A stretch of DNA of 64,000 nt from VRUE01 sp963774555 (GTDB taxonomy: Bacteria; Actinomycetota; Thermoleophilia; Solirubrobacterales; 70-9), in contig CAVZFL010000001.1 of NCBI GenBank assembly GCA_963774555.1, positions 1,736,001 to 1,800,000 on the forward strand, given 5' to 3'. Shown piece after piece: positions 36,928 through 44,850 of the stretch. How positions within the stretch are numbered: the first letter of the stretch is position 1; the number at the start of each line of letters is the position of its first letter. A model generated the notes under the pieces. The model saw nothing but the letters and a program-made list of their open reading frames with translations. It ran no database searches and had not been told where the DNA came from. The position numbers and the translations under genes are program-made.

Positions 36928-37626
36928 ATGAACGAAACGCGCGAAGATGTAGTCGGAGACTTCGCAGGCTTTAGCGATCATCCCGAGTCCCCGTTCTACT
37001 GCTCCGTAGGGATTAGCGCTGTCGAGACTTGGGACCGCTCAGTCGATTCGATGGCGACTCTCTTGCTGGAGCTTCCCGCTGTTGTCCGAGAGCCGAGTTT
37101 CCAATTCACGCCTGGCCTGCTTTGCCATTGGCATGAACGGATCTTCGGCAGCCTTTTCCCCGAAGAGGCCGGCCATCTTCGCTGGCGGAAAGACGGAGGC
37201 TGGGAGCACGTCTATTTCGGCGGGAATGTCGGGACCGTCCGGAGCCGTAGGACGAAGGAGTATCGAGGGACTCATCCGCGAAAGCTGCGAGGGCGTCTTG
37301 GGGAAATCTGCGAGGAGTTCAATGAGGCCCGGCAGGGCATCATTGAAGCGGAACCCGCTTCAACCTCCATCAACGACGCGGCATACGCGGTTGCGCGCTT
37401 CTACGCGAAGCTACTGCGAGCCCATCCGTGGGCGGACGGGAATCTACGCGTCGCGTTCGTTGCTCTGCACGCAGCTCTGTTGGCTCTCGATCTGCCCCGT
37501 GTGAAGTTTCCGGATCTTGAACTCCACGATGATCTGATCGGTATCGCGTTCCGCAATGACAACGAGCCGTATCTTCAGCTTGCCAATCACATTGCCGATT
37601 ACATTCGTGATGAACTTGCCAATTGA
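36928..37626 (+). CDS. Fic domain protein (probable AMPylating or related toxin)
   Basis: Fic proteins transfer AMP or other groups to target hydroxyls. The active-site loop HPWADGNLR (166-174) matches HPFx(D/E)GNxR with Trp for Phe. The region before it (LLCHWHERIFGSLFPEEAGHLRWR ... GNVGTVRSRRTKEYRGTHPRKLRGRLGEICEEFNEA) matches the Fic substrate flap and helices. 232 residues, one domain. No S/T-x-x-x-E-G/N inhibitory helix is obvious in the protein. The next ORF overlaps its end by 17 nt and may be a partner or antitoxin. Confidence 0.78.
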   Translation: MNETREDVVGDFAGFSDHPESPFYCSVGISAVETWDRSVDSMATLLLELPAVVREPSFQFTPGLLCHWHERIFGSLFPEEAGHLRWRKDGGWEHVYFGGNVGTVRSRRTKEYRGTHPRKLRGRLGEICEEFNEARQGIIEAEPASTSINDAAYAVARFYAKLLRAHPWADGNLRVAFVALHAALLALDLPRVKFPDLELHDDLIGIAFRNDNEPYLQLANHIADYIRDELAN

Positions 37627-37837
37627 CGCAAGCGCTACGCTTTACAGCGAAATGATCCGCTACAGCGATTACAACGGACCACAGGATGATGTGGTCGTAC
37701 GGGACGGGTGCGTTGTCCCGTTCGACCGAAATGCTGCCCGTGAAATGGCGCATCACGCTCACATGCTGGCGATCGACGTTCCCGAGCAGATGGCTCCAGT
37801 GGTCGCTTCTAAGCAGCCCGCAGCGGCTGCGGCTTAG
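37610..37837 (+). CDS. Small protein overlapping the Fic gene
   Basis: 75 residues, start ATG 37610 inside the Fic reading frame, so translation is likely coupled. Sequence from MNLPIDASATLYSEMIRYSD onward is mildly acidic with a DVVVRDGCVVPFDRNAAREMAHHAHML segment and an Ala-rich end. No family recognised. Position suggests a co-produced regulator of the Fic protein, although known Fic antitoxins usually precede the toxin and carry the inhibitory S/T-x-x-x-E-G motif, not seen here. Confidence 0.5.
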   Translation: MNLPIDASATLYSEMIRYSDYNGPQDDVVVRDGCVVPFDRNAAREMAHHAHMLAIDVPEQMAPVVASKQPAAAAA

Positions 37838-38054
37838 CCATCTCCGCTAGCCAAGGGGCAAATAACCCTGCAAATTCGCCCCTTCGCTGCTTTTTGTCGG
37901 GCATGTCCGAGGCTCGCGCTAACCTCGCCGCCCGGCCACGCGGCCGCGTGGCCGGGCGGGAACAATGGGTGAAGTGCGCCGTTTTCGGGTCTGGCTCGCG
38001 CTGAAGGATGCTGGCGCGGACAGCCGCCCGCCCCTTGCGCGTAGGCTTTGGGCC

Positions 38055-38240
38055 GTGGCCCGTACGACCAAAACGATGGACGCCGAGGTTGAGCAACGTC
38101 TCGCCGCAATCGAGTATGCGAAGGGGAGCGTCGCTCACCTGGCGCCGGGTCGGAACCTGGCTGACGAGCTGATCGCCGATCGCCGCGCGGCGGTAGTTGC
38201 TGACCGGCCGGCAGCGGGGGAGATACAGCAATGGAGTTGA
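38055..38240 (+). CDS. Small protein, possible antitoxin-like
   Basis: 61 residues, VARTTKTMDAEVEQRLAAIE at the N-terminus (reminiscent of ribbon-helix-helix antitoxins) and GRNLADELIADRRAAVVAD near the end, resembling the toxin-facing tail of VapB/Phd-like proteins. GTG 38055 or ATG 38076 may be the start. Its end overlaps the HicB-like ORF by 10 nt. No toxin partner with a PIN or RelE domain is adjacent. Weak assignment. Confidence 0.45.
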   Translation: MARTTKTMDAEVEQRLAAIEYAKGSVAHLAPGRNLADELIADRRAAVVADRPAAGEIQQWS

Positions 38241-38446
38241 CCGCCCGCATCCATGCCGAGGAAGGCAGCTACTGGTCCGACGTTCCAGAGCTACCTGGCT
38301 GCTTCGCCTCCGGCGACACGCTGGACGAGCTGTTCGAGTCCCTGCGAGAGAGCGTCGCGCTTTACTCTGCGGACGAGGGTGAGCAAGGTGGACCGTTGCA
38401 CGTCGCGACGGCGACGCTGACCGATCGGCCGCTCACGGCTGCCTGA
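38231..38446 (+). CDS. hicB: HicB-like antitoxin
   Basis: 71 residues: MELTARIHAEEGSYWSDVPE LPGCFASGDTLDELFESLRES is the HicB partial RNase-H-like fold (E-x-G-x-Y-W-x-D-V-P-E-L-P-G-C), which neutralises the HicA mRNA-interferase. No C-terminal DNA-binding domain. No HicA (short basic protein with the GSHh motif) is visible upstream or downstream before the attachment repeat, so this is an orphan or the toxin has been lost. Confidence 0.75.
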   Translation: MELTARIHAEEGSYWSDVPELPGCFASGDTLDELFESLRESVALYSADEGEQGGPLHVATATLTDRPLTAA

Positions 38447-38566
38447 CGCCGCTCCGGGGGCACAGAGGGTGGCACGACTCGGCGTTTCCGCTTGAACAAG
38501 CAGAATGCTCCCCCCGCAAACGCGCCTGCAAAGCCGTTTACACCGGTTCGATTCCGGTGGGCGCCT

Positions 38567-39100
38567 CTACGCCTGCCAGGGGTTGTTCATCGACAGGCGC
38601 CGTTTTTGGGAGCGCTTGAAGAGGTAGACGCCGACGGCTCCGCCGCGCACCTCGGAGTTGATGAACTTGCCGGTGACGAGCTTCCAGCCCTCGACGGTCA
38701 CTGAGTTGAGGATGTCCACTGGATCGGTTGTCACCCGTGAGGGCGAGCCGATTGGGCCGGGGATGGCCGTCGGGCTGAGGCCGTTGACCTCCAGTTCGTA
38801 CTGGAAGAGTCGGTGTCCGCGCTTGTAGGCGAGGCGGGCTCGGCCCGCCGGCGTTTCGAAGAAGGTCTGCATCGCCGCCTCTACCGAGGCCGCTTCCCTC
38901 TCTTTTTCCCGTTCCTGGGCGCGTTCCTCGCGGGCGGACCTGGTGAGCGAGGACGTCAGCCCCGGCCGCCTGCCGCGCAGCGAGGGCAGGTGGATGTCCC
39001 ACCGCCTCGCTCGGGTGCCTTCCTCCTCGGCAGCGCTCCCGCCCGGCTCTCGAGCCGGGGAGGAGGGAAGCTCGACGAGGAACTGTCCCTGCTCAGTCAT
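38567..39100 (-). CDS. Hypothetical protein next to the integration site
   Basis: 177 residues. The stop codon (complement of cta, 38567-38569) touches the last base of the right attachment repeat. The first 95 residues are low-complexity and charged (SSLTRSAREERAQEREKEREAASVEAAMQ). The C-terminal ~85 residues look folded (RLFQYELEVNGLSPTAIPGP ... ILNSVTVEGWKLVTGKFINSEVRGGAVGVYLFKR), similar in feel to DUF4177-type domains. ATG 39100 (MTEQGQFLVELPSSP) is chosen; upstream in-frame ATGs give an unlikely extension. Confidence 0.6.
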   Translation of the reverse strand: MTEQGQFLVELPSSPAREPGGSAAEEEGTRARRWDIHLPSLRGRRPGLTSSLTRSAREERAQEREKEREAASVEAAMQTFFETPAGRARLAYKRGHRLFQYELEVNGLSPTAIPGPIGSPSRVTTDPVDILNSVTVEGWKLVTGKFINSEVRGGAVGVYLFKRSQKRRLSMNNPWQA

Positions 39101-39216
39101 CGCAGTCACACTAGGTGAACGCATGGGGGGCGCGGCGCCTTGCGGGACGCCTTCAAACATATGGCCAGTCGGCCCGGGCGGCGTCTTACCGCTCGCCTGG
39201 CACTAGACTATTCGCA

Positions 39217-40236
39217 ATGAATGTATGTGGCCGGGGGGCGCGTCTCGCGTTCGCAAGACCGAGAAGCGCGGGCGCTGCAACCGTCGCCTGCCTCGCCGGA
39301 CTCCTCTTTGCGTTTGGAGCGTGGAGCGCCGATGCGGGCGCCTTCGCGGTGCCGCAGGGGCAGGCGCGCGACGCCCTCCACTTCTGGACGACGGCACGGA
39401 TGAAGCAGGCGCAGCCACTCGAGCGGCGCCGGCCGGGCCGGGCCGAGATCGCGCTCCAGGGGCCGTCGAAGCCCTCATCGCTGACCCCGCACGTGTCTCC
39501 GCCTTCGTCCCCCGCTGGCGCGGCGACGGCGAGCTCGCAGTTCGAAGCCGTCCCCGACCCAACCGCGGTGGACACGCGGGTCAACGGCGCGATCTTCATC
39601 GAGACCCCGTTCGGCCTCGATCGCTGCTCCGGCACCTCGGTCAACGCCCCCAACTACAGCGTCGTCTTCACCGCCGGGCACTGCGTCAACAGCGGCGGAC
39701 CGCGCGGGCGCTGGCTCGCCTTCCGCTGGGTCTTCGTGCCCGGCTATCGCTACGGGCAGCGCCCCTTCGGAGTCTTTCCCGCCAGGTGGATCGACACCAC
39801 CGAACAGTGGCGGCGTACAGGGAGCGAGAACTTCGACGTCGGCGCCGCGGTCGTCACCCGCAACGGGCGTGGCGAACTGCTCGGCAAGGCGGTCGGCGGC
39901 ACCGGTATCGCCTGGGGGTTGAAGGCGCGCCAGGTGTTCGACGTCCACGGTTACCCGGCCGCCCCGCCCTTCGACGGGGAAACGCAGCGGCTCTGCGCCC
40001 AGACGCCGTTTCTCGGTCACGACACCCACTCGTTCTTCTCGCCGGGCCCGCTCAACCTGGCGGTCGACTGCAACGTCACCGGCGGCGCCTCGGGTGGCGG
40101 CTGGACGATTCGCGGCGGCAAGATCCTCAACAGCGTCACCAACTACGGCTACTCGGACGACGAAGCGACCGATTTCGGCGCCTACTTCGGCAAGGAAGTG
40201 GCGCGGCTGTTCCACCGGGCGGGGAACCTGAGATGA
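39217..40236 (+). CDS. Secreted trypsin-like serine protease
   Basis: 339 residues beginning with a signal peptide (TVACLAGLLFAFGAWSADAGAF). A pro-region rich in Arg, Pro and Ser extends to about residue 115, then a chymotrypsin-fold domain: His in VVFTAGHCVNS, Asp in SENFDVGAAVV, Ser in NVTGGASGGGWT. The Cys of RCSGTS and GHCV may form the usual disulfide. Closest in layout to V8/glutamyl-endopeptidase-like enzymes. Its stop overlaps the next gene's ATG by 4 nt, so the two secreted proteins are coupled. Confidence 0.85.
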   Translation: MNVCGRGARLAFARPRSAGAATVACLAGLLFAFGAWSADAGAFAVPQGQARDALHFWTTARMKQAQPLERRRPGRAEIALQGPSKPSSLTPHVSPPSSPAGAATASSQFEAVPDPTAVDTRVNGAIFIETPFGLDRCSGTSVNAPNYSVVFTAGHCVNSGGPRGRWLAFRWVFVPGYRYGQRPFGVFPARWIDTTEQWRRTGSENFDVGAAVVTRNGRGELLGKAVGGTGIAWGLKARQVFDVHGYPAAPPFDGETQRLCAQTPFLGHDTHSFFSPGPLNLAVDCNVTGGASGGGWTIRGGKILNSVTNYGYSDDEATDFGAYFGKEVARLFHRAGNLR

Positions 40237-41220
40237 GCAGGGCAACGCTCTGTCTCTTCGCGCTCGCCGTGCTTGCCTTGGCGACGGCGCCAGCGGCAGG
40301 TGCGGCCGGGCCGCTCGACATCCCCTCCGCTGTGCCGCCGCAGTTCCGGGCGCTCGTACGAGAGAGTGCATACGCCCAAGCCGCGCGGCGCGGCGGAATA
40401 CCGCTTCGAGCTGAAGGCCCAGAAGGGCTACCGGGTCTTCGTCGTCGCCGAGGGCGACATCGTCGCCCTCGAGGTGATCCGCGCGCAGGACCTGGCGGCC
40501 GCGAAGAAGAAGACGTTTCTGCGCTCCGGTGCCGTCACGGTCTACGTCGCACGCGGGACCGTCACCCCGAATCGCATCGAGGCCTCCTTCGGCTCGCTGG
40601 GCCGGGTCGCGGTGCGGTTCCGCCCCTCTGGCCAGGTCGCCGAGTCGAAGCCACGCCACCACTGCAGGGGCGCCGACCACTTCACCAGCCGTTTCGGCGT
40701 CTTCGTCGGCAGGATCCATTTCAGCGGCGAGGACCGCTACCTCTCGCTGCGCGCGCACCGGGCGAAGGGTCGTATCCGCAGCCCGCTCCACCTGCACTGC
40801 TCGAGCTTCCACATCCGTCGCATTGAAGGGCGGCTGTCCAGGCCGGTCAGGGAACTGCCGATCTTCACCCCGACCGTGCTCGCCGCCACGCAGCGCCACG
40901 GCGTCACGGCGGTCGAGTTCCTCGCCTTCCAGGTCGGCAGCCGCACGCTCCTGCTGGCGGTCAACGAACAGAGCCACGGAACGGTCGCCGAGGTGCGGTA
41001 CGCAATCTCCGTCGCCAAGACCAAGGCCTTCACCTTCAACGAAGCGCTGACCAGCGCCACGCTTCAACCGCCGAAGCCCTTCCGCGGTACAGGCAACTAT
41101 CGCGCCGCTGCCGACGGAACGACGTCGTGGACCGGCTCGCTCTCCGCCGCCTTCCCCGGTGCGCCGCGGCTGCCGCTCACCGGCCCCGAGTTCAAAACAG
41201 TTTTGGCCGCTGGCTTCTAG
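40233..41220 (+). CDS. Secreted protein of unknown function (frameshift near the N-terminus)
   Basis: ATG 40233 overlaps the protease stop and opens a signal peptide (MSRATLCLFALAVLALATAP). The frame then breaks near 40385; the body continues in another frame from HTPKPRGAAEYRFELKAQKG to the TAG at 41220. The body is beta-rich with repeated FxVxVGxI-type strands and a YLSLRAHRAKGRIRSPLHLHC segment. No family recognised. The break is a single-base event in sequence otherwise well conserved in coding bias, most simply an assembly error. Confidence 0.6.
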
Positions 41221-41224
41221 CGCC

Positions 41225-42649
41225 GTGCCCCCACCGCGCGACCAGGCGATCGTCCTCTTCGGGGCGACCGGCGACCTGGCGCGCCGCAAGCTCCTGCCCG
41301 GCATCTTCCACCTCTTCGAGGCGGGGCTGATGCCGGAGCGGTTTGCCCTGATCGGCGCCTCGCGCAGCGCTCTCAGCGACGGGGAGTTCGTCGAGCTGGC
41401 CCGGGAGGCGGTCTGCGGCTCGGCTCGACGGCCGCTTGCCGGCGAGTCGTGGAACCGCTTTGCCGAGACGCTCGCCTTCGCCTCTCTCGGCGACGGCTTC
41501 GAGGCGCTCGGCGCGGCCGTGGACGAGGCGCGGGGTCGTCTCCACGACGCCGAGCTGCTGCACTACCTGGCCCTGCCGCCGGTGGCGACCGGCGCCGTCA
41601 TCGAGGCGCTGGGAAAGCTGGGCCTGGGCGAGCGGGCGCGGGTGATCATGGAGAAGCCCTTCGGTCGCGACCTCGCGTCGGCGCGCCAGCTCGACGCCCT
41701 CGTCCACTCGGTATTCGAGGAGGAGCAGGTCTTCCGCATCGATCACTACCTCGGCCGGGAGGCGGTGCAGAACCTGCTGGCGCTGCGCTTCGCCAACGGG
41801 ATGTTCGAGCCGGTCTGGAACCGCAACCACATCGACCACATCCAGATCGACGTGCCGGAGACGCTCTCGATCGAGATGCGGGGGCGCTTCTATGAGGAAA
41901 CCGGCGCCTTTCGCGACATGATCGTCACCCACCTGTTCCAGGTGCTGAGCTTTGTCGCGATGGAGCCGCCGACCTCGCTCGACGCCACGGCGATGATGCG
42001 CGAGCGCGAGAAGGTCTTCGACTCGATGGTGGCGCTGGCGCCCGGCGACGTCGTGCGCGGTCAGTACGCGGGCTACCGCGACGAGGACGGCGTCGCGCCG
42101 GATTCGGATACCGAGACCTTCGTCGCCCTGCGCGCCTTCGTCGACAACTGGCGCTGGGCGGGAGTGCCGTTCTTCCTGCGCTCGGGCAAGCGGCTGGCCG
42201 AGACCCACCACCTGCTCACGGTGGCCTTCTCCGAGCCGCCGCGGCACATGTTCCCGATCGACTGCAGCCAGGTCGCCGAGCAGTTCGGCCACGACCACCT
42301 GACCTTCGAGCTGGGCGATCCCGGCAGCATCTCGGCCACCTTTCTCGCCAAGGTCCCGGGGCCGGAGATGCAGCTCGGCCAGGCCCACATGCGCTTCAGC
42401 TACGCCGACAGCTTCGGCGGCTCCGAGCGGGCGCTCGACGCCTACGAGCGGTTGATCCACGACGTCATGGTCGGCGACCGCACCCTCTTCACCACCTCGG
42501 CCGCGATTGAGCGCCTCTGGCAGGTCTCCGACGCGGTTGTGCGGGATCCACCCCCGGTCGGCGTCTACGATCCGGGGTCATGGGGACCGCGGGCCACCGA
42601 GGCCCTGCTGGCGCCGCACCGCTGGCACGTCCCCAGCGATCACCCATGA
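41225..42649 (+). CDS. zwf: Glucose-6-phosphate 1-dehydrogenase
   Basis: First oxidative step of the pentose phosphate pathway. NADP-binding IVLFGATGDLARRKLLPGIF, substrate-binding RIDHYLGREAVQNLLALRFAN with the catalytic Asp-His, and EKPFGRDL are all present. GTG 41225 gives 474 residues; extending upstream adds residues without counterpart. The ATGA junction links it to yjbQ. Confidence 0.95.
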   Translation: MPPPRDQAIVLFGATGDLARRKLLPGIFHLFEAGLMPERFALIGASRSALSDGEFVELAREAVCGSARRPLAGESWNRFAETLAFASLGDGFEALGAAVDEARGRLHDAELLHYLALPPVATGAVIEALGKLGLGERARVIMEKPFGRDLASARQLDALVHSVFEEEQVFRIDHYLGREAVQNLLALRFANGMFEPVWNRNHIDHIQIDVPETLSIEMRGRFYEETGAFRDMIVTHLFQVLSFVAMEPPTSLDATAMMREREKVFDSMVALAPGDVVRGQYAGYRDEDGVAPDSDTETFVALRAFVDNWRWAGVPFFLRSGKRLAETHHLLTVAFSEPPRHMFPIDCSQVAEQFGHDHLTFELGDPGSISATFLAKVPGPEMQLGQAHMRFSYADSFGGSERALDAYERLIHDVMVGDRTLFTTSAAIERLWQVSDAVVRDPPPVGVYDPGSWGPRATEALLAPHRWHVPSDHP

Positions 42650-43062
42650 GCGTCCACACCTCAGAGCTCTCCTTCTCGACCCGGGGCGACGGCCACGTCA
42701 TCGACCTGACCCACGATCTGCAGAGGGCGGTGGGGGAGGCGGGGATCGAGGACGGCCAGGTCTCGGCTTTCGTGCGCGGCTCCACCGCGGCGCTGACGAC
42801 GATGGAGTTCGAGCCCGGGGGAGTGCAGGACCTCGGTGCGATGCTCGAGCGGCTGATCCCGACCGAGGGCAGCTACGAGCACAACCGGCTCAACCACGAC
42901 ACCAACTCGCACGCTCACCAGCGCGCTTCGCTGATCGGGCCCGAGCAGTCGGTCCCGGTCATCGACGGCGCCCTCGCGCTCGGCACCTGGCAGCAGGTCG
43001 TCCTGCTCGACTTCGACGACCGCCCGCGGGAGCGCACGGTCATCGTCCAGATCCGTAGCTGA
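42646..43062 (+). CDS. yjbQ: YjbQ family protein (UPF0047)
   Basis: 138 residues of the YjbQ fold, whose members have weak thiamine-phosphate synthase activity in vitro and unclear physiological roles. Conserved GIEDGQVSAFVRGSTAALTTMEFEPG, NHDTNSHAHQRASLIGPEQSVPVIDG, and LGTWQQVVLLDFDDRPRERTVIVQI with the metal-type His pair. Co-translated with zwf (4-nt overlap) and followed by a terminator. Confidence 0.9.
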   Translation: MSVHTSELSFSTRGDGHVIDLTHDLQRAVGEAGIEDGQVSAFVRGSTAALTTMEFEPGGVQDLGAMLERLIPTEGSYEHNRLNHDTNSHAHQRASLIGPEQSVPVIDGALALGTWQQVVLLDFDDRPRERTVIVQIRS

Positions 43063-43070
43063 ACGGAAAA

Positions 43071-43094
43071 GGGCCCCATAAGGGGCCCCCTGTT
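43071..43094 (+). terminator. Rho-independent-type terminator after zwf-yjbQ
   Basis: Stem gggcccc / ggggccc with a 4-nt loop (ataa), extended by flanking aag/cct, 8 nt past the yjbQ stop, followed by a short T-containing tail (cctgttt). Confidence 0.75.
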
Positions 43095-43288
43095 TCCGAA
43101 GGACGTGCCACCAGCGAAGCTCGTGTTCCCTGGCTCGTCAGTCCTCAAGTCTTAATCGGCGCTTGTAATGAGAAACACCGCGTTAGCTGAAAAGTTGCAC
43201 TGCCTGTATCGATTGACCTGGAGGCGGGCTCGTGCGTGGCTTGCCGCAGACCTCGCGCGGCTTTCCCGCTGCTAGATTCAGGACCCCC

Positions 43289-43361
43289 GGGCGCTTAGCT
43301 CAGTTGGGAGAGCGCCAGCTCGACAAGCTGGAGGTCACTGGTTCGAGCCCAGTAGCGCCCA
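43289..43361 (+). tRNA. tRNA-Val (anticodon GAC)
   Basis: 73-nt cloverleaf: acceptor gggcgct / agcgccc, D arm agctcagttgggagagc, anticodon stem ccagc / gctgg with loop tcgacaa giving GAC, T stem actgg / ccagt, and discriminator A. CCA not encoded. Position 33 is C instead of the near-universal T, with T at 32; this could be a true variant or a swapped base. The isotype call rests on the anticodon and A73. Confidence 0.88.
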
Positions 43362-43438
43362 TCGTTCCCTTTCGGCGGTCCCGGCCCGCGCGGACCCGTT
43401 GCGGCCGGGCCGGCGGACCGGGATCGTCCTTCAGGTCC

Positions 43439-43498
43439 CTAGTTGGACTTGAAGATTTGGGGCATCGGGCAAATCTGGCTGCACGGAATGACCTTCAT
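43439..43498 (-). CDS. Possible 19-residue peptide (MKVIPCSQICPMPQIFKSN)
   Basis: Minus-strand ORF ATG...TAG with a near-perfect Shine-Dalgarno, gggaggtga, 7 nt before the ATG. It contains two Cys (positions 6 and 10) and two Pro and ends Phe-Lys-Ser-Asn. It is divergent from the wHTH gene at 43664, as the peptide at 4421-4483 is from its regulator. The two peptides share only the F-K-x-x end. The C-terminal Asn recalls microcin C precursors. No modifying enzymes adjoin it; tRNA-Val lies just beyond its stop. Confidence 0.5.
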   Translation of the reverse strand: MKVIPCSQICPMPQIFKSN

Positions 43499-43602
43499 AC
43501 TCGGTTCACCTCCCTTCCCTGGTCGCCGCCGGTGAGCTTAGGCCAACCGGTAAGAGGGACCCGACCGGTACGTCTCAGGAACAAATGCTGCGCCCAAGGC
43601 CC

Positions 43603-43616
43603 GACTAATCCACTAG
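43603..43616. promoter_or_regulatory. 14-bp motif shared with the peptide cluster at 4.5 kb
   Basis: gactaatccactag, one base different from gactaatcgactag at 4522-4535. It is embedded in a small inverted repeat (ccaaggc / gccttgg). Both copies sit in the divergent gap between a short peptide gene and a wHTH regulator gene, which suggests a shared operator or promoter element. Confidence 0.55.
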
Positions 43617-43663
43617 CCTTGGCCGCACCACTCATGCAGCGCTGACTAAACGAGGAGGTTGCG

Positions 43664-44377
43664 ATGGCGCCGAGGCCCGCGAAGGCAAAGGCGGAGAGCA
43701 AGGCGGGCAGGCGGAACACGAAGGGACCGGAGGCGGCTGCCGAAGGCGGCGAAGCGGCGGCGGGCCGCCACAGGCGCAAGGCCAGCCTGGCGTTCCTGCT
43801 CTCGCATCCGGTGCGGGTGCAGATCCTGGCGGCCGCTCACCGCGAGGCGATCAGCCCCTCCGGCTTCGCCCGCGACCACGGCCTCGAGACCAGCGCCGTC
43901 GCCGAACACTTCCGCCGGCTGGCCGACTACGGCGCGATCAAGCTGCTGCGCACCGAACCGGTGCGGGGCTCGGTGCGCCACCTGTACGTGGGGACGAAGC
44001 GGGGGGTGATCACGGCCAAGGACTGGCAGACCCTGCCCGAGTCGGTTCAGAGCGACATTGCCGCGGCGGGGCTCGAGGACTTCCTCGTCGTCACCGCTCA
44101 CGCGATCGAGACCGGCAGCTTCGCCAGCCGCGGCGACTTCGTCCTCACCTGGGACGAGGTAGAGCTCGACGAGATCGGTTGGGACACCCTGGCGAAGATG
44201 CTGAGGCTGCTCTGGGCCAAGGTACCGGCGCTTGAAGAAGAGTCGCAGCTGCGCCGCCAGCAGAGTGGCGAGCCCGGCATGAAAGCGATCGTCGGGCTGG
44301 CCGCCTTCGAAGCGCCGAAAGCCGCCGAGCCGCCGCCGGCGGGGACGGTGCGAAAGCCGCGACAGCGGCCGAGCTAA
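43664..44377 (+). CDS. Winged-helix transcriptional regulator
   Basis: 237 residues. Low-complexity Lys/Ala-rich N-terminus (about 1-38), then an ArsR-like winged helix at about 40-115 (SLAFLLSHPVRVQILAAAHREAISPSGFARDHGLETSAVAEHFRRLADYGAIKLLR, wing RGSVRHLYVG). The C-terminal ~120 residues are helical with no recognised domain. Good ribosome-binding site (cgaggagg). Probable control of itself and of the divergent 19-residue peptide through the motif at 43603-43616. Similar in layout, not closely in sequence, to the regulator at 4656-5261. Confidence 0.78.
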   Translation: MAPRPAKAKAESKAGRRNTKGPEAAAEGGEAAAGRHRRKASLAFLLSHPVRVQILAAAHREAISPSGFARDHGLETSAVAEHFRRLADYGAIKLLRTEPVRGSVRHLYVGTKRGVITAKDWQTLPESVQSDIAAAGLEDFLVVTAHAIETGSFASRGDFVLTWDEVELDEIGWDTLAKMLRLLWAKVPALEEESQLRRQQSGEPGMKAIVGLAAFEAPKAAEPPPAGTVRKPRQRPS

Positions 44378-44419
44378 CCCGCTGCGCGAGCACGCCCGGC
44401 TGCCGTCGGCGGCTGCTGC

Positions 44420-44850
44420 TCAGACCTCGGCCGGTATCCGCACCTCGGTGAGGCGGATGCTGTTGCCGGAGGGGTCGCGGAAGCCCGAGTCGATCCCGTA
44501 GGGACGCTCCTCGGGGCTTCGGCGAACTCGACGCCGCGGCTCTTCAGCTCCTCGTAGGCCGCCTGGCAGTCGTCGGTGGTGAGGAAGACGGTGCCGGCGA
44601 AGCCCTTGGCCATCAGCGTCGCGCACCTGAGCCCGGCGGTCTCCTCGTCCATCACCGGCGGGCCGGGGATGGCCATCAGCACGATCGAGACGTCCTCCTG
44701 CCCGGCCGGCCCGACCGTGAGCCAGCGGAAGTCGCCCATCTCGGCGAGCGTCACGTCGGCGCGGACCTCCATGCCGACCTTCTCGGTGTAGAAGGCGAGC
44801 GCCTCGTCCTGGTCGTGGACCCAAAGCTGTGCGTTGGCGATCCTGATCAT
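44420..44850 (-). CDS. VOC/glyoxalase-like protein (frameshifted near the C-terminus)
   Basis: Vicinal-oxygen-chelate fold: IANAQLWVHDQDEALAFYTEKVGMEVRADV, FRWLTVGP, GFAGTVFLTTDDCQAAYEELKSRGVEFAEAP. A one-base shift near 44515 moves the frame; the conserved end RPYGIDSGFRDPSGNSIRLTEV continues in the next frame to the stop at 44420. The start overlaps the stop of the AraC-type gene (ATGA). Members include dioxygenases, glyoxalases and bleomycin-type resistance proteins; the substrate cannot be assigned. Confidence 0.8.

Larger units (their letters stand above)
34267..38566. mobile_element. Integrative element in tRNA-Cys, decayed integrase
   Basis: Bounded by a perfect 43-bp direct repeat of the tRNA-Cys 3' half (34267-34309 and 38524-38566), the usual attL/attR of tyrosine-integrase elements. 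Inside are a truncated, twice-frameshifted integrase, a DUF2971 protein, a Fic protein, a HicB-like antitoxin and small ORFs. GC content is lower than the flanks. Repeats of gtggca (34409, 34419, 34426 and again 38469) near both ends could be arm-type integrase sites. The missing integrase N-terminus implies it can no longer excise by itself. Confidence 0.85.
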
